A DNA stretch of 64,000 bases from Hyalangium ruber (GCF_034259325.1 NZ_JAXIVS010000007.1:248001-312000), one strand, 5' to 3'; numbered from the stretch's first letter, positions 55,701-64,000 are shown. The notes: generated by a model not told the origin, from the letters alone. Numbers and translations: made by a program.

Positions 55701-57953
55701 CGACCAGGCCAGCGTCGCCGTGCCCAGCGGGTACCAGGCCGCCGTGGGAGCGGCCACCGCCACCGCCGAGCACCCATCCGTCGCGCTCGCCGAGCCCACT
55801 CCGCTGCTGAAGGCGCCGCCGTTGGCGCACTCGATGGTGGTCTCCGCCGGGCAGGTGATGGAGGGGGGCAGCGTGTCCACCACGCGCACGCTGCTGGTGC
55901 AGGTCTCCGAGTTCCCCGCCGCGTCCGTCGCCGTGTACGTGACGGCCGTGCTGCCCAGCGGGTAGGAGCCCGTCTCAGGCCCGCTCACGCTGACCGCGGA
56001 GCACTGATCCGTCGCCTGCGCCTCGCCCGACGCCACGGTGGCCGACTCATTGCCCGTACACTCGGCAATCACTGGAGACGCGCAGGTGATGGCCGGCGGC
56101 GAGCAGTCGCGCACCCGGATGTTCGCCGTGCAGCTGGCGCTCGAGTTCGCGTCGGACGCCGTCAGGACCACGTCCCGAGCGCCGATGCCATAGGGCCCCG
56201 CGGGAGACTGGGTGAGGGTGAGGGGATCGCCGTCCGGGTCATACGAGCCGTTGTCCACGCTGATCTGCGCGGCACAGCTGTTCTGCGTGGCGCAGACGTC
56301 GCGCGACTGGCAGAGGGCCATCGGCCCGCTGTTCTGCCGGGAGATCGTCAGATCGCTCAGCACCGGGTCCCCGCCGAAGTTCGCCGAGCGCAGGACCACC
56401 TTGATCTCGAGGAAGCGACCATCGACCCCCGTAAAGGCCTGGCCGTTCACCAGCGGGGGGTAGGTGAAGAGGCGCGAGGACAGGGCCTCGCGCGTGTCCG
56501 CGGCCCGCGCGTACACCTGGATGCTGGAGCCCGGGGGCGTGGCGCCCTGCGGCTCGCTGTTCCAGGAGACCGTTCCCCAGTGCGCCTGGGCCTGCCCGCT
56601 GTCATGCACCACGCTCCAGATGCCCTGGCGCAGCGTGAAGTGGTGGTGCTGGAAGCCCGTCATGTCCGAGGACGTGAGGGGCAGACCTCCTCCCGCGGGA
56701 TGGGTCTGGGTCGAGCCCGTGGTGGTGGGGTTGATGACCGACAGCGAGTCGCTGCTGGAGTTGACGACCCAGATCCGGTTGTCCGGAGCCACCGCCACGC
56801 CCTCGGGCCGCGTGCCCACCACCCAGGAGTTCAGGAAGGAGCCGCTGGAGCTCACGCGCAGCACGCGCCCGGAGGACCAGCACGCCGCCCAGATGTCACC
56901 CGCGGCGTCCACGGCGACTCCGTGGGTGCGTCCCACGCAGCCCCCTCCCCCGCCCACCACCTGGGCCGTACGCGCCACGAAGTCCGCGCGCACCACACCG
57001 GAGACGGAGTCGGAGTCCGCGCCCAGCCACACCATGCCATTGCGGTCCACGGTGATGCCGAAGGTGGCCACCGGCGCCGACAGCGTGTCCACCACGTGGC
57101 TGCCCGAGCTCGCGTTCGGGTTGATCTTCCGGATGGACCGCGTCGAGATCCCATCCGAGGTGTAGAGGTAGCCGCCCGGTCCAACCGCCAACCCCAGGAT
57201 GCCGGTCGTCACTCCAGTCTCGGCCCGCAGATCGATGACCTTCAGAGCCGCACCGGTATCCCCAGACAGCTTGTAGAGCTTCGAGGAGCCGTAGCCGGCA
57301 ACCCAGACGTTCTGCTCGGCGTCCACCACCAGGGAGCGGCCCGGGTCATCGACCCCCGCGTAGTTCTTCGTCCACTGGATGCAGTCATCTGACTGGCCGG
57401 CGAACTCGGCCGCGTTGCTCGTGCTGATGATGCCATCGCCGTTGGCGTCGACCGAGGTGGTGATGACGCCATCGCCGTTGCGGTCAATACACCGGGCCAG
57501 CGAGCCCGTGTACTTGGTGATGGCGGCGAAGGTGCCGGAACAGTTGCCCCGGTTGACGACGAAGACATCGCCGTTGGCGTCCACCGCCGTATGCACCGGG
57601 AAGTTGCAGGCATCGCGCGGCGGCCGCACCGAGGGCGTCGAGCCATCCCAGTTCTGCGTCAGCACCGAGTCATAGCGCGCCACCTGCTTGCCGGTGCGCG
57701 TATCCACCTTGGTGACGGTTCCCAGGTTGGAGTTGGCCACCCACAGGAATGGAGGCAGTCGCGCTCCCGTTGCGATGCGCAGCTGATCCGACTGCGGCGC
57801 ACCCGCTCGGGCACCATCGAAGGTGCCCAACGCGAAGTCCGCGTCCGTGGTGAAGGTCCGCCCTAAATCGGAAGCGGATTCCTGCGCCATGCTCGATGGT
57901 GTCCAGAGGAGGATGCCCAATGCGACGGATGCCGCAGATGCGAGAGTTCTCAT
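52791..57953 (-). CDS. Giant secreted beta-propeller/Ig-like repeat protein
   Basis: A 1720-residue exported protein. A signal peptide (VALGILLWTPSSMAQ) is followed by an NHL/streptogramin-lyase-like propeller (about 60-430; repeated GDVFVVNRG, NVWVAGYG, GYLYTSDG, MVWLGADS, DIWAACWS, RIWVVNSS). A beta-sandwich region comes next, then two HYR modules (PPAITC, PPSITC) and ten Ig-like modules with ECGxxY...GATAxDxCxG. A C-terminal domain shared with the 2683-residue giant ends the chain. It is not lipidated. Possible surface adhesin or matrix protein, perhaps acting with the adjacent pilins. GAGGG lies upstream of the ATG. Confidence 0.85.
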   Translation of the reverse strand: MRTLASAASVALGILLWTPSSMAQESASDLGRTFTTDADFALGTFDGARAGAPQSDQLRIATGARLPPFLWVANSNLGTVTKVDTRTGKQVARYDSVLTQNWDGSTPSVRPPRDACNFPVHTAVDANGDVFVVNRGNCSGTFAAITKYTGSLARCIDRNGDGVITTSVDANGDGIISTSNAAEFAGQSDDCIQWTKNYAGVDDPGRSLVVDAEQNVWVAGYGSSKLYKLSGDTGAALKVIDLRAETGVTTGILGLAVGPGGYLYTSDGISTRSIRKINPNASSGSHVVDTLSAPVATFGITVDRNGMVWLGADSDSVSGVVRADFVARTAQVVGGGGGCVGRTHGVAVDAAGDIWAACWSSGRVLRVSSSGSFLNSWVVGTRPEGVAVAPDNRIWVVNSSSDSLSVINPTTTGSTQTHPAGGGLPLTSSDMTGFQHHHFTLRQGIWSVVHDSGQAQAHWGTVSWNSEPQGATPPGSSIQVYARAADTREALSSRLFTYPPLVNGQAFTGVDGRFLEIKVVLRSANFGGDPVLSDLTISRQNSGPMALCQSRDVCATQNSCAAQISVDNGSYDPDGDPLTLTQSPAGPYGIGARDVVLTASDANSSASCTANIRVRDCSPPAITCASPVIAECTGNESATVASGEAQATDQCSAVSVSGPETGSYPLGSTAVTYTATDAAGNSETCTSSVRVVDTLPPSITCPAETTIECANGGAFSSGVGSASATDGCSAVAVAAPTAAWYPLGTATLAWSATDTSGNVAQCSAPLNVVDTRAPVITLQGSSSQLLECGTGYTEPGYSANDACQGDVSDEVVATGTVDTQVPGTYTRRYSVADGAGNSASVVTRNVAVVDTLAPSVTLNGSASEVLECGASFIDPGVSTDDSCSGAEIGSLVITGAVDSGQLGTYTLSYAVTDPSGNLAPALERTVTLRDTLAPTLALNGLANEVLECGEAYVPQGARAIDACAGDLAAVVVTTGSVNPAQPGAYELRYTVADPSGNAAPALLRTVTVRDTQAPAVALNGAASSTVECGTSYTEQGATASDACMGTQGVQVTITGSVDTAQLGPQTLSYRAVDSAGNTSAPVQRTVTVQDTQGPTLALNGPATLSLACGTPFIEQGATAHDLCLGDMSNRVTISGTVDIQHAGNYVLTYNATDTAGHVAPSVTRTVQVSDSEGPTLALTGANPMQLECMRDWYSEPGATAVDACAGNVSGSINIQHGYINSATPGSYPVTYTATDGANTATAVRDVQVRDTLPPDLYLNGGSTLVLECRVNTYSEQGAVAQDLCAGNLSGAVAITGEVDANVPGAYPVRYRVEDGHGFTTEKVRDVRVVDTRPPTLVLAGSGTPTVECSRDAFLDVGATATDVCAGDVTHRITVSGTQNIVAPGTYPITYSVTDPSGNAAESVTRNVTVRDSKGPVVTVNGQANMELECKVDTYTELGATAYDACQGDMTSAINIYGSGANTSAVGTYNIQYGVWDVSGNTTMALRTVKVVDRLKPTLTLVGSSIVQHECASGEFVDPGYSAFDVCYGDLTQSVTKSGWVNAWVLGSYPITYNVQDSTLLKAPTLTRTVQVVDTQGPTLTYRQVSVTPADQTMRNFTLADCVTANDVCDGWSNANNGTILSIYSDEPEDASGDSDGSTVQDIVITGRSSFRLRAERQSNGNGRVYGVRFELKDLAGNARPGLCQITVPSAAGRGVPADDGAGAGYTVSAPSPTLASRGTP
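52890..53205 (-). other. C-terminal domain shared by the two Ig-like giants (copy 2)
   Basis: About 105 residues near the end: TPADQTMRNFTLADC, DVCDG, SSFRLRAE, RVYGVRFELKD, GNARPGLC, ITVPS. The spacing of the shared residues matches the 2683-residue protein, with a small insertion around a DASGDSDGS stretch. A Ser/Pro-rich tail of about 30 residues follows. Confidence 0.7.
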
Positions 57954-58198
57954 ACAGCGTGCCCTCAGGGGTGAGACCGCGGTGACTTTCCCCCCGTGGA
58001 ACGGGCGCAGGCATCTGGCGCTCCGTCACACGAGGAGCGTCACGAATTGTACCGACGCGATCCTCACCTGTGCAGTGGGGCAATCACGCTCCGCTGTGCG
58101 GATAACGGAGCGGCGCTCGCACTGAATCGTCAGCGCGACAGCATTTTTCCGGCAGCAGGCGCTACTTAAAGGGTAGGGCCTTCATCACCCACCCCGGG

Positions 58199-59785
58199 TC
58201 AGGTCGGACCTTCGATGATGAAGAGCTCCTGGCGGGCGATCCCCAGCTTCTTCATCCGGCTCTGCAGCGTGGAGGGCTTGAGCCCCAACAACTGCGCGGC
58301 GCCTCCCGGGCCGTAGATGCGACCCTTGGTGAGCGCGAGCACTCGCAGGATGTGCTCGCGCTGCACCGCCGCGAGCGTAGGCACCTTGCCCGGCTTGTCC
58401 TCCGCGAGCTTCTCGGCGGGTGCCTCGGGCGCCCGCACGTGCGTGGGCAGATCGAGCGCCTGCGGCCCCAGCTCCGGCCCCCGCGAGAGGATGGTGGCGC
58501 GCTCCAGGACGTTCGCCAGTTCCCGCAGATTGCCCGGCCAGTCATAGGCCCCCAGCCGCGCCAGCGCCTCCGGCAGCACCCGCATGCCTCGCCGCCCCGT
58601 GCGCCGCGCCTGCTCATCCAGAAGGAAGGCGCACAGCTGAGGCAGGTCCTCGAGCCGCTCACGCAAGGGCGGCAGTCGCAGCGGGAAGACGCTCAGCCGA
58701 TAGTAGAGGTCCTCCCGGAAGCGACGCTGGGCGATGGCCTGCTGCAGGTCCACGTGCGTGGCGGCGAGGATGCGCACGTCGGCGCGCACCGTGCGGTCAC
58801 TGCCCACCGGCTCGAAGGTCTTCTCCTGCAACGCGCGCAAGAGCTTGGCCTGCAGCTCCACCGGCAGCTCTCCCACCTCGTCCAGGAGCAGCGTGCCCCC
58901 GTGCGCCATCTGGAAGCGCCCTGCCCTGTCCTTCGTCGCGCCGGTGAAGGCCCCCTTCACGTGGCCGAACAGCTCGCTCTCCAGGAGCCCCGCCGGAATG
59001 GCCGCGCAGTTGATGGTGACGAAGGGGTGGTCGGCGCGCGAGCTCCAGCGGTGGATCGCCCGCGCCAGCCGCTCCTTGCCCGTGCCCGTCTCGCCCAGCA
59101 GCAGCACCGGCGTGTCCGTCTCCGCCACCTGCCGCGCCCGCCGAGCGAGGTCCCTCATGGCGGGGCTCAGGCTCGTCTCCAGCACCCCTTCCGAGTCTCC
59201 GCCCAGCTGCGACTCCAGGAGCTTGGCGTGCTCGTGGTCCTGCCGGTGCAGCCGCTCGAAGTCGCTCCGCTGCTCGGCGTTCTGCAGCGCCGTGGCCAGC
59301 AGCTGCCCGTACACCTCCACCAGATCCACCACCGTCTGGGGATACGTCTCGCACTCGGAGCGGTCCAGCGTCAGCACGCCATAGCAGCGCTCGCCCGAGC
59401 ACAGCGGCACCACCATGCACGAGTGCCCCGGCGGAAGGTCCAACACCCCGTCGAAGGGATCGCCCTCGCCGCTGTGGTCCTCCTCCGTGAAGGCGCGCGC
59501 CCGCCGCGTCTCCAGGGCCTGACGCACCATGGGGAACGCCGCCAGGTCCAACACGTGGCCACGCACCCGGGCATTGGCCAAGGGCCCGCGCGCCGCCACG
59601 GCCACCAGCCGAGCCTCCCGCAACAAAAACAGCGTTGCCAAATCAAACCGGGCGATGCGGGTCAGCCAGTCCAGCCCCCGGCGCAGCAGCTCCGACACGG
59701 TCTCTTCCGTGTTCGCCAGCTCGACCAGATCCTTGGCCTCGCGGGCCAATTGCGGCGCGCCCAGCGGGGTATTCTCGTCTCCCAT
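58199..59785 (-). CDS. GAF-domain sigma-54-dependent activator (NorR-like)
   Basis: A 528-residue enhancer-binding protein. The N-terminal GAF domain (about 30-170) is followed by an AAA+ domain with [10 protein letters not shown] (Walker A), [12 protein letters not shown] and [12 protein letters not shown] (Walker B), and a Fis-type helix-turn-helix ([25 protein letters not shown]). GAF-AAA-HTH is the NorR layout, where the GAF holds a regulatory iron; here the ligand is unknown. It diverges from ahpC, which has its own sigma-54 promoter, so peroxide or related stress is the likely signal. Confidence 0.87.
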   Translation of the reverse strand: MGDENTPLGAPQLAREAKDLVELANTEETVSELLRRGLDWLTRIARFDLATLFLLREARLVAVAARGPLANARVRGHVLDLAAFPMVRQALETRRARAFTEEDHSGEGDPFDGVLDLPPGHSCMVVPLCSGERCYGVLTLDRSECETYPQTVVDLVEVYGQLLATALQNAEQRSDFERLHRQDHEHAKLLESQLGGDSEGVLETSLSPAMRDLARRARQVAETDTPVLLLGETGTGKERLARAIHRWSSRADHPFVTINCAAIPAGLLESELFGHVKGAFTGATKDRAGRFQMAHGGTLLLDEVGELPVELQAKLLRALQEKTFEPVGSDRTVRADVRILAATHVDLQQAIAQRRFREDLYYRLSVFPLRLPPLRERLEDLPQLCAFLLDEQARRTGRRGMRVLPEALARLGAYDWPGNLRELANVLERATILSRGPELGPQALDLPTHVRAPEAPAEKLAEDKPGKVPTLAAVQREHILRVLALTKGRIYGPGGAAQLLGLKPSTLQSRMKKLGIARQELFIIEGPT

Positions 59786-59803
59786 GCCTCACGAATACTC
59801 AGT

Positions 59804-59842
59804 GGCCACCGAAATTGCAGTGGCAAAAGGCACCGAAATTTC
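59804..59842. promoter_or_regulatory. Candidate operator/enhancer region between activator and ahpC
   Basis: Two direct repeats CACCGAAATT start at 59807 and 59831 (24 bases apart). GCCAC-N10-GTGGC surrounds the first, and CGAAATTTCG is a perfect palindrome at 59833-59842. The cluster is about 76-114 bases upstream of the ahpC -24 element, a usual enhancer position. Confidence 0.55.
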
Positions 59843-59917
59843 GTTATTCACCTACCCGGCGGCGCCGTTCCAGAGGGTTGAATTTCCAACCCCTTGAAAA
59901 GACTGAAACCCTTTTTC

Positions 59918-59933
59918 TGGCACGGCATCTGCT
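59918..59933 (+). promoter_or_regulatory. Sigma-54 promoter of ahpC
   Basis: TGGCACG-GCAT-CTGCT keeps the full -24 box and the TGC of the -12 box with correct spacing. The predicted start is near 59945 and the ahpC ATG is at 60010. Confidence 0.78.
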
Positions 59934-60009
59934 CTGGTGGTAGCTCGAAAGGCCATTTCCGGCCTGTCCCGAAGGGGGCAGGCCACCAACCCCCCATAAG
60001 GAGTCAAGC

Positions 60010-60564
60010 ATGCTGACTGTCGGCGACAAGCTTCCCAACTTCACCGTGAAGGCCACCGTGAGCCTGGAGAAGGGCAAGGAGTTCACGACCATCCACCAGG
60101 ACAGCTACAAGGGTAAGTGGCTGGTGCTGTTTGCGTGGCCGAAGGACTTCACCTTCATCTGCCCGACCGAGATCGCGGAGTTCGGCAAGAAGAACAAGGA
60201 CTTCCTGGACCGCGACGCGCAGATCCTCGGCATCAGCACGGACAACGAGTTCGTGCATCACGCCTGGCGCACGCACCACCCGGACCTGAAGAACCTGCCC
60301 TTCCCCATGCTGGCGGACATCAAGCACGAGCTGTGCTCCGCGCTGGGCATCCTCCACAAGGAGGAGGGCGTGGCGCTGCGCGCCACCTTCATCGTCGACC
60401 CGCAGGGCATCATCCGTCACGTGACGGTGAACGACCTGTCGGTGGGCCGCAACGTGAGCGAGACGCTGCGTACGCTGGACGCGTTCCAGACGGACGAGCT
60501 GTGCCCCTGCAACTGGCAGAAGGGTGAGGAGACGCTCACCAAGAAGCTGGCGAAGGCGGGGTAG
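60010..60564 (+). CDS. ahpC: Alkyl hydroperoxide reductase subunit C (peroxiredoxin)
   Basis: Reduces hydrogen peroxide and organic hydroperoxides. The 184-residue product has the peroxidatic cysteine in FTFICPTEIAEF (Cys51) and resolving cysteines in DELCPCNWQKGE (Cys165, Cys167), the arrangement of the mycobacterial-type AhpC that pairs with AhpD rather than AhpF. ahpD follows six bases after the stop. Expression is likely sigma-54 driven, which is unusual for this gene. Confidence 0.93.
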   Translation: MLTVGDKLPNFTVKATVSLEKGKEFTTIHQDSYKGKWLVLFAWPKDFTFICPTEIAEFGKKNKDFLDRDAQILGISTDNEFVHHAWRTHHPDLKNLPFPMLADIKHELCSALGILHKEEGVALRATFIVDPQGIIRHVTVNDLSVGRNVSETLRTLDAFQTDELCPCNWQKGEETLTKKLAKAG

Positions 60565-60570
60565 TCAGCC

Positions 60571-61095
60571 ATGGCCTCGCTCGAAGTCGTCCGCAGCGAG
60601 CTCGCGGACGCCCACAAGGACACCCGCCTCAACCTCCAGGCGGTGCTGGAGGGTGGAAGCCTCACCCCCGAGCAGCGCTGGGGGATTGCCGTGGCCTGTG
60701 CCTTCGCCTCTCGGAACGACCGGCTGAAGGAGACCATGCTCAATGAGGCGAAGAAGGCCCTGGCCACTCCCGAGCCCGTCATCGAGGACGCGCGCGCCGC
60801 GGCCTCGCTGATGGCGATGAACAACGTGTACTACCGCTTCCGGCACATGATCGGGAAGGAGTCCTACTCGACCAAGCGCCCGGGGCTGCGGATGAACCGG
60901 CTGGCACAGGTGGCGACGAACAAGGTGGACTTCGAGCTGGTCTGCCTCGCGGTCAGCGCCATCAACGGCTGCGAGATGTGCGTGCGCTCTCACGAGAAGG
61001 TCGTCCTCGAGGGCGGCCTGACCGAGGACCACGTCCACGACGCGGTGCGCATCGCCTCCGTCATCCACGCGGCGGCGGTGGGCCTCGAGTCGTAA
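60571..61095 (+). CDS. ahpD: Alkyl hydroperoxide reductase subunit D (carboxymuconolactone decarboxylase fold)
   Basis: Recycles oxidised AhpC. The 174-residue helical protein has the CxxC pair in INGCEMCVRSHEK (Cys134, Cys137, His141), the AhpD active site, and an upstream helical half typical of the family. It is directly behind ahpC and in the same operon; a terminator follows. Confidence 0.92.
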   Translation: MASLEVVRSELADAHKDTRLNLQAVLEGGSLTPEQRWGIAVACAFASRNDRLKETMLNEAKKALATPEPVIEDARAAASLMAMNNVYYRFRHMIGKESYSTKRPGLRMNRLAQVATNKVDFELVCLAVSAINGCEMCVRSHEKVVLEGGLTEDHVHDAVRIASVIHAAAVGLES

Positions 61096-61119
61096 GCCTT
61101 CCTGAGGCAATGCAGTCCT

Positions 61120-61160
61120 GAGCGCCCTCCGGTGGAGACACCGGGGGGCGCTCTGCTTTT
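61120..61160 (+). terminator. Rho-independent terminator after ahpCD
   Basis: GAGCGCCCTCCGGTG, loop GAGA, CACCGGGGGGCGCTC followed by TGCTTTT. A long near-perfect stem about 24 bases after the ahpD stop. Confidence 0.88.
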
Positions 61161-61416
61161 CACGCAGAGAACGTCCGTGTCTCGATTGCCGCCTCGCTCC
61201 ACGAGCGGCTGGCCGATGGTAGAGCGTCCGCCCCTCGACGGTCCGCCGTACGGAGGGGGCTGGGTTGGCGCGCTGCCGTGGAGACCCCATCGTTGGCGAT
61301 GAAGGCTCTTCCACTCCAGGCCTTTCCTCGAACGGGAGACCCGCCAACAGAGAGGGCGTCTGGCTGCTGTCCGGGAGAGGCCCGGGCAGCAGCTCCGCGC
61401 CTCACGGCACCTGCCC
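61161..61416. other. Intergenic stretch before the histidine kinase gene
   Basis: Between the ahpCD terminator and the kinase start. I see no sigma-54 element, repeat or reading frame with a recognisable product. It presumably holds the kinase promoter. Confidence 0.5.
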
Positions 61417-63891
61417 ATGAAGCAGCCGCCCGAAAGCATGGAGTCCCTGGCCACGGCTTCGGGCTGTGAAGGTCACCCCCCGCTCCTGGAGTCCATCGTC
61501 GCCAGCATGGGGGAAGGGGTCGTGGCGGCCGATGCGCATGGGCGAATCATCCTCGTCAACCCGGCGGCGGAGCAGATCCTGGGCAGGGGCCTGACAGAGC
61601 AGCCCCTCGCCCGCTGGGCGGAGCACTACGGCCTCTATCAGGCGGATGGGGTCACCCTCTTCCCGGCCGACCAACTGCCGCTGGCCCGGGCCATCCGAGG
61701 CGAGGATGTGGAGCGCACGGAGCTCCTCTTGCGCCACCCCTCGAAGCCCTCTGGGGCCTGGCTGCTGGTGAATGCCCGTCCGATCCGAGACAAGCGCGGC
61801 GCTCTTCAGGGCGGAGTCGCCGTCTTCAACGACGTCACCGAGCTCAAGCAGGCGGAAGAGGCGCGACGCAAGGAAGAGGAGAAGTACCGGTCGCTCTACA
61901 ACAGCACCCCGGTGATGATGCACTCCATCGATCAATCGGGGCGCATCCTCAGCGTGAGCGATTGCTGGCTGGAGTCGCTCGGCTATGAGCGCTCCGAGGT
62001 GATCGGCCACAAGTCCGTGGAGTTCCTGACGCCGGAGTCCAGCAAGTACGCCCGCGAGGTCGTCCTGCCTCGGTTCTTCCAGACGGGAGAGTGCAGGGAT
62101 GTCCCCTACCAGTGGGTGAAGAAGTCAGGCGAGCGGCTCGATGTGCTGCTGTCGGCCATCGCGGAGCGGGACGCCCACGGGCAGGTGGTGCGCTCGCTCG
62201 CGGTGCTCATCGACGTGACCCAGCGGAAGCGCGCGGAGGAGGCCCTGCGCGAGAGCGACCAGCGGATGCGGGCCATCCTGGACAACACGACCGCCGTCAT
62301 CTTCCTGGTCGATGCGCAGGGGCGCTACATCTTCGTGAACCGCCAGTGGGAGTTGCTCTTCCACCACACCCGGAGCGAGGTCACTGGGAAGACCCCGTAT
62401 GACATCTTCGAGCGGGAGATCGCCGACGCCTTCCAGCAGGGCAATATGGCCGTCTTCCAGACTCGCACCCCCGTGCAGCAGGAGCTGCTCGTTCCGCATG
62501 ACGACGGGATTCACACCTACCTCGCGCAGAAGTTCCCGCTCATCGACTCCTCGGGAGAGCTGTATGCGGTATGCGGCATCTCCACCGACATCACCGAGCG
62601 CAAGCGGAGGGAGGTGGCGCAGCGCTTCCTGGCCGACGCGAGCCGAGAGCTGGGGACCTCGCTCGACTATGAGACCACGCTCCAGCGCGTCGCCGAGCTG
62701 GCGGTCCCCACGCTGGCGGACCTGTGTGTCGTCTTCGTGATGGGGGCGGAGGAGACGCTGCGCCCGGTGGCGGTGGCGGACCGCTCGCCTACCCGAGCCC
62801 GGTGCGTACGTGAGTTCCTCGAGCGCTACCCACCGGCCCCGGACGCGTCCCTGGGCCCTATCCGCGTCATGGCCACGAGAAGACCGGAGGCCTCCCAGGA
62901 GGCTTCGGGGCTGCTGGGCCACGCGGCCCTGGAGGAGGAGCAGTGGCGGGCCGTGAAGGCGCTCCAGGACAAGCCTTCGATCAGTGTGCCGCTCGAGGCG
63001 CGAGGTCGCGGCCTGGGCGTGCTGTCCTTGATCTTCGCGCGGCCGCGCCAGCGGTATGTCCCCCTGGAGCTGGAGCTGTTCGAGGAGCTGGGCCGCCGAG
63101 CGGCCTTCGCGATCGACAATGCTCAGCTCTACCGTGAAGCCCAGCAGTCCATTCGCGCCCGGGACGAGTTCCTGTCGATCGCCTCCCATGAGCTGAAGAC
63201 GCCGCTGACGTCCATGAAGCTGCGCGCCCAGCAGCTGGAGCTCTCCCTGGCACGACAGCACGACGACTCGCTGTTGACCGAGAAGGTATCGGGGATGCTC
63301 GAGCTCTTCCACGGACAGATGCGGCGATTGACGCAGCTCGTGGAGCACCTGCTCGACGTCTCCAGCATCGACCAGCGGCAGATCGCCCTGCGCCTGGAGC
63401 CGATCGATCTGGCGGGCGTGGCGGGCATGGTCGTGAACAACCTCAAGGAGCAACTCGCGAAGACTGGCTGCGTGCTCCAGTTGGAAGCTGAGGGGCCCGT
63501 GATTGGGGAGTGGGACAGGCTCCGCCTGGAGCAGATGCTGATCAACCTGCTGACGAACGCGATGAAGTATGGAGCCGATGGTCCCATCCGCGTGAGCGTG
63601 GGGCTCCACGAGGGCAAAGCGTGGCTGCGGGTCGAGGACCACGGAGTGGGCATTCCCCGCGAAGCCCAGGCGAGGATCTTCCGGCGCTTCGAGCGCGCCT
63701 CCTCCCGCAACTATGGAGGGCTCGGGCTCGGGCTCTTCATCACCCGGCAGATCGTCGAGGCACACGGCGGAAGGATCTGGGTGGAGAGCGAACCGGGGAT
63801 GGGGGCGACGTTCGTCGTCGAGCTGCCCCGGCGGGGCTGCGAGGCGCCACCGCCGAACGCCCCTGAAGCCAGGAGCCCCGCCACCCGGTGA
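61417..63891 (+). CDS. Multi-PAS/GAF sensor histidine kinase
   Basis: An 824-residue soluble kinase with no membrane segment. Three PAS domains (about 15-150, 155-285, 285-405) each end in the usual DVTxxKxAEE linker; a GAF domain (about 410-575) follows. The HisKA box is SIASHELKTPLTS with phospho-acceptor His591, and the ATPase domain has NLLTNAMKYGADG, EDHGVGIP and YGGLGLGLFITRQIVEAHGG. No receiver domain is fused and no response regulator is adjacent, so it is an orphan kinase. It probably senses a cytosolic redox or small-molecule cue; the ligand is unknown. Confidence 0.9.
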   Translation: MKQPPESMESLATASGCEGHPPLLESIVASMGEGVVAADAHGRIILVNPAAEQILGRGLTEQPLARWAEHYGLYQADGVTLFPADQLPLARAIRGEDVERTELLLRHPSKPSGAWLLVNARPIRDKRGALQGGVAVFNDVTELKQAEEARRKEEEKYRSLYNSTPVMMHSIDQSGRILSVSDCWLESLGYERSEVIGHKSVEFLTPESSKYAREVVLPRFFQTGECRDVPYQWVKKSGERLDVLLSAIAERDAHGQVVRSLAVLIDVTQRKRAEEALRESDQRMRAILDNTTAVIFLVDAQGRYIFVNRQWELLFHHTRSEVTGKTPYDIFEREIADAFQQGNMAVFQTRTPVQQELLVPHDDGIHTYLAQKFPLIDSSGELYAVCGISTDITERKRREVAQRFLADASRELGTSLDYETTLQRVAELAVPTLADLCVVFVMGAEETLRPVAVADRSPTRARCVREFLERYPPAPDASLGPIRVMATRRPEASQEASGLLGHAALEEEQWRAVKALQDKPSISVPLEARGRGLGVLSLIFARPRQRYVPLELELFEELGRRAAFAIDNAQLYREAQQSIRARDEFLSIASHELKTPLTSMKLRAQQLELSLARQHDDSLLTEKVSGMLELFHGQMRRLTQLVEHLLDVSSIDQRQIALRLEPIDLAGVAGMVVNNLKEQLAKTGCVLQLEAEGPVIGEWDRLRLEQMLINLLTNAMKYGADGPIRVSVGLHEGKAWLRVEDHGVGIPREAQARIFRRFERASSRNYGGLGLGLFITRQIVEAHGGRIWVESEPGMGATFVVELPRRGCEAPPPNAPEARSPATR

Positions 63892-63904
63892 CGCCAGAGT
63901 CCCG

Positions 63905-63932
63905 GGCTGTGCATCCGGGTGCGCAGCCTTTT
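63905..63932 (+). terminator. Rho-independent terminator after the histidine kinase gene
   Basis: GGCTGTGCA, loop TCCGGG, TGCGCAGCC followed by TTTT. The nine-base stem has one U-G wobble and lies 14 bases after the stop. Confidence 0.75.
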
Positions 63933-64000
63933 GGGGTTGGCGCATCGCGGCAGTCTCTTCTTTCGCGGACTTACGGAGAGGCACGGCCGTTGCTCTTCCG

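Noticed and set aside
52722-57392. 1556-residue open frame on the plus strand opposite the second giant
   Set aside because: Same reason: a shadow of repeated GC-rich codons with Arg/His/Gly-rich nonsense and no recognisable motif.
59868-59898. Enhancer sites for the ahpC activator at the two imperfect TTCCA...TTGAA elements
   Set aside because: They lie only 20-50 bases upstream of the -24 box, closer than usual for sigma-54 enhancers. The repeats at 59804-59842 are better placed; the resemblance to the 23.6 kb palindromes is kept only as a hint.

Overview
The window is high-GC chromosomal DNA from a myxobacterium, most likely of the Cystobacterineae (Archangium/Cystobacter/Hyalangium-like). 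The evidence is a DUSAM-domain protein, a MYXO-CTERM-like tail, several sigma-54 enhancer-binding regulators with -24/-12 promoters, a eukaryote-like Ser/Thr kinase, type IV pilin genes with the usual FTLIE signature, and giant secreted Ig-like repeat proteins. I see no rRNA, tRNA, insertion sequence, prophage or CRISPR array.

Layout. 0-9.6 kb: acyltransferase plus epimerase, a methyltransferase, a compact folate (PABA) operon pabB-pabA-pabC, a small serine hydrolase, a large unassigned protein and a pseudouridine synthase. 9.8-19.3 kb: a three-gene envelope cassette (YqjD/YqjE-like), a GNAT acetyltransferase, a ThrE-type exporter, a xanthine dehydrogenase operon with a DoxX-like membrane protein, an AI-2E-type permease and a 59-residue orphan peptide. 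19.7-26 kb: an M49 peptidase, ureidoglycolate lyase (purine breakdown, like the xanthine dehydrogenase), a cysteine-rich lipoprotein translationally coupled to a DUSAM protein, a triple palindrome array, an endonuclease/lamin-tail lipoprotein and a DedA-like protein. 26-32 kb: a diiron (ODP-like) protein directly abutting a soluble Ser/Thr kinase, membrane proteins, a TfoX-domain protein with a histone-like tail and an acyl-CoA ligase.

32-40 kb is a sulfur island: cysE-cysK, then sulfide:quinone oxidoreductase (minus strand) diverging from a sigma-54 activator and a persulfide dioxygenase-rhodanese-TauE-YeeE-YedE operon. Both outputs carry sigma-54 promoters with shared GAAACGTT elements upstream, so the activator in the middle probably controls both sides.

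40-58 kb is a surface-protein region: an 823-residue ELWxSDGT/HYR protein, a 2683-residue lipoprotein with about 26 Ig-like modules, a tandem duplication of a complete type IV pilin transcription unit (promoter, gene and terminator), and a 1720-residue beta-propeller/Ig-like protein. The two Ig-like giants share a distinctive C-terminal domain. 58-64 kb: a GAF-AAA+ sigma-54 activator divergent from ahpC-ahpD, and a multi-PAS/GAF histidine kinase.

The most promising leads are the lipoprotein-DUSAM pair with its possible sigma-54 promoter and three upstream palindromes, the giant-protein/duplicated-pilin region with its shared C-terminal domain, the self-contained sigma-54 sulfide circuit, and the oxygen-sensor/kinase pair. 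All functions are inferred from sequence reading alone; no database search was run.
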